A DNA stretch of 10,181 nt from CAZFQD01 sp964520885 (GTDB lineage: Bacteria > Bacillota > Clostridia > Oscillospirales > SIG519): NCBI GenBank assembly GCA_964520885.1, contig CAZFQD010000083.1, forward strand, positions 1 to 10,181, written 5' to 3'. The translations under genes were made by a program, and so were the position numbers. This document shows, piece after piece, positions 4,433 through 10,181 of the stretch (the first letter of the stretch is position 1; each line of letters begins with the position of its first letter). The notes beneath the pieces were generated by a model. The model saw nothing but the letters and a program-made list of their open reading frames with translations, searched no databases and was not told the origin of the DNA.

Positions 4433-7400
4433 TTGCAATTTATTTTAAATGCCTTAACACAATGCAAAGAATACAAAGAATTATCAGATGCCTTAAAAAA
4501 GAAACAACTTCCTCTTGCAATATGGGGGGTGCCAAATTCTTTAAAAGCGTCATTTTGTTATGCCCTTTGCCAGCAACAAAAAAAGAAGGCTGTAGTTATT
4601 GTTCCTCAAGAGGATATAGTAAAAACTCAATTTGCATTATCTTGCCATTTTGGTGATGGTGTTATTGTTTTTCCTTCTAAGGAATTTTTATTTAGAAATG
4701 TTGAAAGTGCCTCACACGAAGAAGATATTGCAAGGCTTAGTGTTTTAACTCAGCTTATAAATAATGACTATAATGCCTTAATTATTTCCCCAGAAGCACT
4801 ACTCAGATATACAATGCCAAAAGAAAAATATTTATCACTTTGCATAAAAATTGTTAAAAACAAAGAATTCCCTCTTAACAAAGCAATTGAATTTCTAATT
4901 AATTGTGGCTATTCTCGATGTGAAAAAATTGAAGGTAAGGGGCAATTTTCTAACCGTGGCGGAATATTAGATTTCTTCCCTCCCCATTCAGAAAACCCTA
5001 TTAGAATTGAGTTTTTTGGAGAAACACCTGATTTAATAGGAGAGTTTGATATTATTTCTCAAAGGAAAATAAATAATTTAGATTTTGCACAAATTACCCC
5101 TGTTTTAGAATTAATATTAAATAATAAAGAAAAGCAAGAGTTAATAAACAAGATAAACGAATTACAGGCAAACTTTATTCATAAAAAGTCAAGCCAAAAA
5201 GCAATTGATATATTAAAGCACGATATTGAAATTATAAATGAAGGTATTAATTTAGCATCAATTGACCGATATATTCCATTAACAAATAAGCAAAAGACAA
5301 CTGTTTTAGATTATACCGAAGGAGCATTAGTTTTTGCTTTTGAATTAGCACGAGTTAGGGAAAATATTAATGGCTTTATATGGCGACTAAATGAGGACAT
5401 AAAAACCTTAGCAGAGGAAGGCGTTCCCTTTTGCAAGGGAGATTATTGTATTGACAGCCTTTGCTTTGACACGATAATTGAAAGAAAGGGAGCAATAATT
5501 TTTGAGGCACTTTCACGAAGCGAGGGAGAAATCCGCCTTAAATTTTTATCCTCCATTAATGCAAAGCAGACTTCTCCGTGGAGAGGAAATATTTCTGTTT
5601 TGGTTGATGATATTATTTATCACAATAAAAATAAAGATAAGGTTATAATTTCAGCAGCAAATATTAAGCATGCTGAGTGGTTAGCTATGGAGTTAAGAGA
5701 AAAAGGCATTATTGCATCCTTTTCTTCTAAAATTCCCGAAAGGATTGAAGATGGGCAAGTAATTGTTGTTCCCTTTCCTTTTGGCACCGGTTATGAAATT
5801 CCTTCTGCTAAATTTGCAATTTTTTCTGATAGTAATATTGAGCATATAATTAACAAAAAACCTATAAAGCCTTCAAAAAATGTTAAGGATATTAAACTAA
5901 TTAAAAGTCTTTCAGATTTAAAGACCGGTGATTATATTGTGCACAATGATTATGGAATAGGAATTTTTGATGGAATTTTTAATTCAACTGTAAATGAAAT
6001 AACCAAAGACAAAATTAAAATTCGCTATAGTGGAACTGATGTTTTATATATCCCCTGTTCAAGGCTTGATTTAATTGCAAAATATACAGGGGCTGATACT
6101 GCAGGGGTTAAACTTAACAAATTAGGCACTGCCGATTGGGTTAAGGCTAAGGCAAGGGTTAAAAAAGCAGTTGCTGATTTAGCAAACTATTTAATTGACC
6201 TTTATGCAAAAAGGCAGAGTGTAAAGGGATATGCCTTTTCACACGATACGCAGTGGCAAAATGAATTTGAACAAAGATTTGAATATGAAGAAACTGATGA
6301 CCAGCTTAAATGTGTAAAAGAAATAAAAAAAGATATGGAAAAGTCAATTCCAATGGATAGGCTTTTATGCGGTGATGTTGGAGTTGGAAAAACTGAGGTA
6401 GCACTTAGAGCCACTTTTAAATGCGTTGCAGATGATAAACAGGTTTCAATTTTAGTTCCTACTACAGTTTTGGCTTGGCAACACTATCAAACAATTTCAA
6501 AAAGAATGGCAGATTATCCTATTACAGTTGAAATGCTTTCAAGGTTTCGCACTCCTAAGGAGCAAGAAAAAATAATCAAAAAGTTAAAAACCGGCGAAAT
6601 TGATATAATTATTGGCACACACCGATTATTGCAAAAGGATATTGTTTTTAAGAATTTAGGCTTGGCTATTGTGGACGAGGAACAGAGATTTGGAGTAACA
6701 CATAAAGAAAAATTAAAAGAACTTACAAAAGAGGTTGATATTTTAACCTTGTCTGCTACTCCAATTCCGAGAACTTTAAATATGGCTTTGACCGGAATTA
6801 GAGATTTATCCTTAATTGAAGAGCCTCCACACGACCGTCATCCCATTGCTACTTATGTTGCCGAATATGATTATTCAATTATTACAGATGCCATTATTAA
6901 GGAAATTTCAAGAAATGGGCAGGTTTATTTTCTTCACAACCGAGTTGAAACTATTTATAAGATGGCTAATAAACTAAGTGAATTAGTGCCTAATGCACGA
7001 ATTTCAGTAGCACACGGACAAATGAACGAAACTGAACTTTCTTCAGTTTGGGAAAGTTTAGTTAATGGGGAAGTTGATGTTTTAGTTTGCACTACTATTA
7101 TTGAAACAGGGGTTGATGTGCCTAATGTCAACACTCTTATAATTGACGATGCCGATAAATTGGGTTTAGCACAACTTCATCAAATAAGAGGTAGAATTGG
7201 CAGAAGTGCAAGAAGAGCTTATGCTTACCTTACCTATAAAAGAGGCAAGGTTTTAACTGAGGATGCGGCAAAAAGATTAACTGCAATAAGAGAGTTTACA
7301 GAGTTTGGCTCAGGACTTAAAATTGCTATGCGTGATTTAGAAATAAGGGGTGCCGGCAATGTTTTAGGAGCAGAACAATCCGGACATTTGCACAGTGTTG

Positions 7401-7906
7401 GCTATGATATGTATATTAGCCTTTTAGAGCAAGCAGTAAAGGACCACAATGGCGAGCAAATAAAAATTAAAAATTGCATAATTGATTTAAATATTAGTGC
7501 TTTTATTCCCGATAGTTATATTAAAGGAAACGAAACAAGGCTTGATATTTACAAAAAAATAGCCGCTATCCGTAGCAAAGATGATGAACTTGATGTTACC
7601 GATGAAATTTTAGACCGTTTTGGCGAGCCACCCGAGCAAGTTATTAAATTAATTAAAATTGCTTGTCTTAAACAAAATGCAATTGAAGTTGGAATAACCG
7701 AAATTGCACAAAATGGCAATATTTTAATGTTTTATTTAACAGATGTTAATATTGAAGTTATTTCAAAATTAGCGGGAAAATTTAAAGGTAGGGTTATGTT
7801 TTCGCTAACCGGCAGACCTTATATTTCGCTAAAAATTGCGAATGATGAAGTGCTAACACTTTTGGAAAGGTTTTTAAATGATTTTGTGGAAATAAATAAG
7901 AAGTAG
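4433..7906 (+). CDS. mfd: Transcription-repair coupling factor Mfd
   Basis: Mfd is a DNA translocase that recognises RNA polymerase stalled at lesions, displaces it and recruits UvrA for nucleotide excision repair. The protein has 1157 residues, a normal length. It has a UvrB-like N-terminal module (about 1-330) and a CarD-like RNA-polymerase-interaction domain starting at GDYIVHNDYGIG (499-510). The SF2 translocase motor follows: a Q-motif-like segment at about 616-625, Walker A GDVGVGKT at 647-654, and the DEEQ box at 748-751. It continues with LSATPIPRTL, a HQIRGRIGRS motif VI around 916-925, and the TRG region (REFTEFGSGLKIAMRDLEIRG). The C-terminal D7 autoinhibitory domain is at about 1010-1130. 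Translation starts at TTG 4433 with GGTGA upstream; no ATG lies closer to the ribosome binding site. In many Bacillota mfd follows pth, but here it stands alone beside a divergent catalase operon. No clear terminator follows; the spacer is repeat-filled. Confidence 0.98.
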   Translation: MQFILNALTQCKEYKELSDALKKKQLPLAIWGVPNSLKASFCYALCQQQKKKAVVIVPQEDIVKTQFALSCHFGDGVIVFPSKEFLFRNVESASHEEDIARLSVLTQLINNDYNALIISPEALLRYTMPKEKYLSLCIKIVKNKEFPLNKAIEFLINCGYSRCEKIEGKGQFSNRGGILDFFPPHSENPIRIEFFGETPDLIGEFDIISQRKINNLDFAQITPVLELILNNKEKQELINKINELQANFIHKKSSQKAIDILKHDIEIINEGINLASIDRYIPLTNKQKTTVLDYTEGALVFAFELARVRENINGFIWRLNEDIKTLAEEGVPFCKGDYCIDSLCFDTIIERKGAIIFEALSRSEGEIRLKFLSSINAKQTSPWRGNISVLVDDIIYHNKNKDKVIISAANIKHAEWLAMELREKGIIASFSSKIPERIEDGQVIVVPFPFGTGYEIPSAKFAIFSDSNIEHIINKKPIKPSKNVKDIKLIKSLSDLKTGDYIVHNDYGIGIFDGIFNSTVNEITKDKIKIRYSGTDVLYIPCSRLDLIAKYTGADTAGVKLNKLGTADWVKAKARVKKAVADLANYLIDLYAKRQSVKGYAFSHDTQWQNEFEQRFEYEETDDQLKCVKEIKKDMEKSIPMDRLLCGDVGVGKTEVALRATFKCVADDKQVSILVPTTVLAWQHYQTISKRMADYPITVEMLSRFRTPKEQEKIIKKLKTGEIDIIIGTHRLLQKDIVFKNLGLAIVDEEQRFGVTHKEKLKELTKEVDILTLSATPIPRTLNMALTGIRDLSLIEEPPHDRHPIATYVAEYDYSIITDAIIKEISRNGQVYFLHNRVETIYKMANKLSELVPNARISVAHGQMNETELSSVWESLVNGEVDVLVCTTIIETGVDVPNVNTLIIDDADKLGLAQLHQIRGRIGRSARRAYAYLTYKRGKVLTEDAAKRLTAIREFTEFGSGLKIAMRDLEIRGAGNVLGAEQSGHLHSVGYDMYISLLEQAVKDHNGEQIKIKNCIIDLNISAFIPDSYIKGNETRLDIYKKIAAIRSKDDELDVTDEILDRFGEPPEQVIKLIKIACLKQNAIEVGITEIAQNGNILMFYLTDVNIEVISKLAGKFKGRVMFSLTGRPYISLKIANDEVLTLLERFLNDFVEINKK

Positions 7907-7910
7907 AAAC

Positions 7911-7937
7911 CACAAAGGACACGAAGGACACAAATGG
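7911..7937. repeat. Tandem 9-bp repeat, short array (3 units)
   Basis: Three consecutive 9-mers CACAAAGGA, CACGAAGGA and CACAAATGG begin four bases after the mfd stop. They are the same unit as the longer array at 8000-8044 but with two substitutions. The two arrays flank a dispersed palindromic repeat. Confidence 0.8.
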
Positions 7938-7947
7938 AATTGATGAT

Positions 7948-7991
7948 TGACAATTTTACAATTTGTCATTGCGAGCGAAGCATGGCAATCT
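7948..7991. repeat. Palindromic dispersed repeat (REP-like)
   Basis: Two small hairpins stand back to back: TGACAA (7948-7953) / TTGTCA (7963-7968) and ATTGC (7968-7972) / GCAAT (7985-7989) around GAGCGAAGCATG. The second resembles the short 'CATTGCGAGCGAAGC...GGCAATC' repeat that I recall as common between genes in many bacterial genomes. It is far more GC-rich than the local background. No coding potential is seen. Confidence 0.55.
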
Positions 7992-7999
7992 CATTTAAC

Positions 8000-8044
8000 C
8001 ACAAAGGACACAAAGGGCACAAAGGACACAAAGGGCACAAAGGG
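8000..8044. repeat. Tandem 9-bp repeat array (5 units)
   Basis: Five perfect head-to-tail 9-mers occur: CACAAAGGA, CACAAAGGG, CACAAAGGA, CACAAAGGG, CACAAAGGG. The alternation suggests expansion by an 18-bp doublet. It is a candidate length-variable (VNTR) locus. The spacer 7907-8126 contains no gene. Confidence 0.9.
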
Positions 8045-8067
8045 AATTAGGAATTAGAGAAATAATG

Positions 8068-8095
8068 TTGATATTTGCTTAAATTCTGATATAAT
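8068..8095 (+). promoter_or_regulatory. Promoter of the first zinc-ribbon membrane gene
   Basis: TTGATA (8068-8073), a 16-nt spacer and a perfect TATAAT (8090-8095) are preceded by an extended -10 TG at 8087-8088. The gene's ribosome binding site AAGGGGG follows at 8113-8119, 7 nt before the ATG. Confidence 0.65.
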
Positions 8096-8126
8096 TACAT
8101 TAATATATATTTAAGGGGGTTTTATT

Positions 8127-9047
8127 ATGGCACTAATTAAATGTAGTGAATGTCAAAGGGAAATTAGCGACAAAGCAACTTCTTGCCCTCATTGTGGCTA
8201 TCCATTGAATAAAATTGAAATGCAAGAAAATGAAAATTATGAAATTGATGATGCAAATTCATTAGGATTAAAAAATTTAATAGATAAATTTGATAAATCA
8301 GATAATAAAATTGAAGGTTCAAGTAAAAATAGCACAAACAATAATATTTCTAATAAAAACTTTCCTTTTATTAGAGTAATTATAATTTTCTGCGGTTTAA
8401 CAATAATAATCTTTGCGTTGATTTTTAATAATAATCAAAATGAAATAATCTCAACAATGGCAAATAGCAGTTATGAAAATATACAACCAACAAAATCAGA
8501 AAGTCAAATAAAAGAAGAACAAATTAAAGCACAAGAAGAAGCAAAGAAAATTGCTCAAGAAAAAGCAGATAGACAAGTAAAAATCAACTCTTTTCTTTCT
8601 AAAATGAGAATTGAGACTGACGATGTTAAGGACATAAAATGGATTTATGACACTTCCTCACCAATGTACATAAATGTTAACGCTATATTTATTTATATTT
8701 CAGCTCTTAAAGATAATAGTAATCCTACTTTGAGAATGAAAATTCAATATACTGGTGAAAACTGGTTGTTTATTAATAGTTATTCACTTAAAGTAGATGA
8801 TAAATTATATACAATTACACCCAGTTATGGTGAAGTTGAAAGAGATAATAAAACTACTGTTTGGGAATGGTATGATTTTATTCCCAATAATAGCCAAATT
8901 TCAATAATAAGAGAAATTATTAAATCAAATAAAACTATTTTAAGATATGAAGGGGATATATATAATAAGGATAAAGAAATAACCCAAACGGAAAAAAATG
9001 CAATGAATAATATATTACAATTATATGATTTAATGGTTAAACAATAA
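8127..9047 (+). CDS. Zinc-ribbon, single-pass membrane protein with coiled coil and unknown C-terminal domain
   Basis: The 306-residue protein starts with a zinc ribbon: C6-x2-C9 and C20-P-H-C23 (KCSECQ ... SCPHCGYPLN). An acidic, asparagine-rich linker follows, then one membrane helix at about 81-101 (FIRVIIIFCGLTIIIFALIF). A charged helix rich in E, K, Q and A at about 122-152 is a probable coiled coil. The C-terminal domain of ~150 residues is beta-rich, with a tryptophan/tyrosine-rich centre (WLFINSYSLKVDDKLYTI, VWEWYDF). I do not recognise that domain by name. The likely topology is a cytoplasmic zinc ribbon and an extracytoplasmic C-terminus. AAGGGGG supports ATG 8127. The next gene starts 19 nt after the stop and encodes a paralogous N-terminus, so the two are probably co-transcribed. 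Function is unknown. Confidence 0.85.
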   Translation: MALIKCSECQREISDKATSCPHCGYPLNKIEMQENENYEIDDANSLGLKNLIDKFDKSDNKIEGSSKNSTNNNISNKNFPFIRVIIIFCGLTIIIFALIFNNNQNEIISTMANSSYENIQPTKSESQIKEEQIKAQEEAKKIAQEKADRQVKINSFLSKMRIETDDVKDIKWIYDTSSPMYINVNAIFIYISALKDNSNPTLRMKIQYTGENWLFINSYSLKVDDKLYTITPSYGEVERDNKTTVWEWYDFIPNNSQISIIREIIKSNKTILRYEGDIYNKDKEITQTEKNAMNNILQLYDLMVKQ

Positions 9048-9066
9048 AAAGTTAAAGGTGGTTATT

Positions 9067-9810
9067 ATGGCAATAATAAAATGTAACGAATGTGATAGAG
9101 AAATAAGCGACAAGGCAATTTCTTGTCCTCATTGTGGTTATCCACTAAATGAAAATGAAACAGAACAGATAAATAATAAAGATACACAAATGCAACCTTC
9201 TATTCCAAAAGGTAATACTATAACAATTAAAACCGTAGACAAATCAAAGAAAAAGGCATTATTTATATTTGTAATAGTTGTAATTTTAGCTACTCTTATT
9301 TGTGTAATATTAATAAATTACATAGATGTAACAAGTTTCAAACCAGTTATTCAAGCAGGTTCTATTGTAGAGGAAGATTTCTTAATTTACAACAATAAGA
9401 GTGAAGTTGTAATGAAACCATCAGATAAAGAGGACGGGACAATATTAATATTATTATCTTTACCTTCAGAAGAGAAGTATTTTACTGCAAGAGGGATAAG
9501 TATCGGTGATAGTATAGATAAATTAGGTGCAATGTATGGCACGATAACGCCTAAATACAATAGCATGAAATATAGTAGTGATTTGAATAATATACGGCTT
9601 GATGAATTTGTTAAAAGATATAATGAGTTTAAGGCAGATTCTAACATTACAGTTACTTTTGATGATGGCATATTTGGAACTTTATACGGCAGATTAGAAT
9701 TTACGATAGATAACGGAAAAATAACCACTATAAGAATAAGAAATCCTGCTTCGGTTAAAACTTTTGATAAAAAAGTACAAGATGAAATTGACAAATACAT
9801 GAATAAATAA
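9067..9810 (+). CDS. Zinc-ribbon, single-pass membrane protein, paralogous N-terminus
   Basis: This 247-residue protein has the same zinc ribbon as the preceding gene (KCNECD ... SCPHCGYPLN, cysteines at 6, 9, 20 and 23). A short linker and a lysine-rich stop (DKSKKK) precede a membrane helix at about 65-86 (ALFIFVIVVILATLICVILI). The C-terminal ~160 residues are unrelated to the neighbour. They contain GISIGDSIDKLGAMYG, resembling the 'x-I-G-D-S-x-x-x-L' turn seen at the start of repeats in some Bacillota surface lipoproteins, and a beta hairpin (LEFTIDNGKITTIRIRNP). ATG 9067 is preferred over the in-frame GTG at 9058 because AAAGGTGG (9054-9061) sits 5 nt before it and the start then aligns with the paralogue. 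Probably the second gene of an operon. Function is unknown. Confidence 0.83.
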   Translation: MAIIKCNECDREISDKAISCPHCGYPLNENETEQINNKDTQMQPSIPKGNTITIKTVDKSKKKALFIFVIVVILATLICVILINYIDVTSFKPVIQAGSIVEEDFLIYNNKSEVVMKPSDKEDGTILILLSLPSEEKYFTARGISIGDSIDKLGAMYGTITPKYNSMKYSSDLNNIRLDEFVKRYNEFKADSNITVTFDDGIFGTLYGRLEFTIDNGKITTIRIRNPASVKTFDKKVQDEIDKYMNK

Positions 9811-10057
9811 TGATAATTTAGGGGAATTAGTTAGCTCTATAAATAGATTAAGAATTGAAAATAATTCTGTTAAAGTATAGATATTAAATAAACAATAGCA
9901 AAAATAGCCCCTCTACACTAAATTAAAAGTATACGAAGACAGTGGACGGTTCTACGTCTTTGGGTAATCAGAATAACAATCAATTTAGGGGTTGAAATAT
10001 ATTAATAGAAAATGCTTATGCTTAACTTTTGAATAAAAAAACAAAAAACATTTGCGA
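9811..10057. other. Gene-free stretch after the zinc-ribbon genes
   Basis: No gene of credible length is present on either strand. No T-rich hairpin terminator follows the preceding gene; only AGAATT/AATTCT near 9850-9870 lacks a U tract. AATTTAGGGG occurs twice (9815-9824 and 9982-9991), 167 bp apart, and is inverted-related to 9908-9924. The candidate structured RNA at 9908-9991 is listed separately. Confidence 0.5.
9908..9991 (+). ncRNA. Candidate structured RNA element
   Basis: An outer stem CTAAATT (9918-9924) / AATTTAG (9982-9988) can be extended by CCC/GGG across a bulge. It encloses a long hairpin at 9934-9962: seven pairs from C9934-G9962 to C9940-G9956 (one G-U), a bulged A9941, then GTGG (9942-9945) / CTAC (9952-9955) around loop ACGGTT. 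The hairpin is clearly more GC-rich than its surroundings. No promoter of its own is evident, so it may be in the 3' UTR of the upstream operon. A competing reading is a short plus-strand frame ending LKVYEDSGRFYVFG with no start codon. Confidence 0.3.
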
Positions 10058-10087
10058 TTGACAAAGCAGTTTTCAATATGTTATTAT
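10058..10087 (+). promoter_or_regulatory. Strong promoter directed out of the right edge
   Basis: A perfect TTGACA (10058-10063) and TATTAT (10082-10087) are separated by 18 nt. Transcription would start near 10095 and read rightwards. No start codon with a ribosome binding site follows before 10181, so the gene lies beyond the window with a leader of at least ~85 nt. Confidence 0.6.
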
Positions 10088-10117
10088 TTATGTAAATATT
10101 TAGATGTTAAATTGACA

Positions 10118-10140
10118 GGCTGCCAAGGGGACGGCAGACC
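10118..10140 (+). promoter_or_regulatory. Hairpin in the leader of the out-of-window gene
   Basis: GG-CTGCC (10118-10124) pairs with GGCAG-A-CC (10133-10140, one bulged A). The 8-nt loop AAGGGGAC contains a Shine-Dalgarno-like AAGGGG. It lies about 25 nt after the predicted transcription start. I cannot match it to a known riboswitch, and a regulatory role is inference from position and stability. Confidence 0.35.
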
Positions 10141-10181
10141 AATATCATAAAGCTAAGCTTACAAAAAATACCAATAAAATT

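Noticed and set aside
7911..8044. CRISPR array
   Set aside because: Units are 9 bp, head-to-tail and without spacers, which is a simple tandem repeat.
9806..9880. Short plus-strand frame reading DNLGELVSSINRLRIENNSVKV after the second zinc-ribbon gene
   Set aside because: It has no start codon or ribosome site and a stop on both sides. It could be a gene-end fossil but cannot be supported.

Overview
The window comes from a low-GC, AT-rich Bacillota genome, most likely an anaerobic clostridial lineage. The evidence is strong AGGAGG-type ribosome binding sites, TTGACA/TATAAT promoters, A/T-ending codon use, a Mfd of typical length and motif content, and small zinc-ribbon membrane proteins. The species cannot be named from the sequence.

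Left part (1 to about 1424): this looks like the decayed right end of an integrated element. It holds a minus-strand remnant of a secreted, membrane-anchored protein. Its promoter and Shine-Dalgarno site survive, but the start codon is missing and the middle appears deleted. Next comes a plus-strand fragment of a COG1373-type AAA ATPase (DUF4143 region), then unrecognised sequence of different composition. The stretch ends in the 3' part of a tRNA-Ser(GGA) gene (anticodon loop to CCA), followed by a terminator. A tRNA 3' end without its 5' half is the usual scar at the distal junction of an element that integrated into a tRNA gene, so the element would extend leftwards out of the window.

Non-coding block (1450-2240): two direct copies of a ~250-bp unit lie on either side of a 252-bp MITE-like insertion. 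Each unit has a nearly invariant core and ends in the same perfect plus-strand terminator, so it may be a duplicated small-RNA gene. The MITE has terminal inverted repeats, a TA target duplication and a chain of internal hairpins.

Backbone (2235-7906): a minus-strand operon encodes a heme catalase and a DUF454 membrane protein, with 4-bp overlapping reading frames. It is divergent from mfd, the transcription-repair coupling factor. The 144-bp intergenic region holds a clear mfd promoter and a PerR-box-like palindrome overlapping a possible catalase promoter. This suggests peroxide-responsive control of the catalase operon.

Right part (7907-10181): a repeat-rich spacer (9-bp tandem units plus a dispersed palindromic repeat) is followed by two paralogous genes, each with an N-terminal zinc ribbon, one membrane helix and unrelated C-terminal domains. 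After them is a gene-free stretch with a candidate structured RNA (9908-9991) and a strong promoter with a hairpin leader, pointing to a gene beyond the window.
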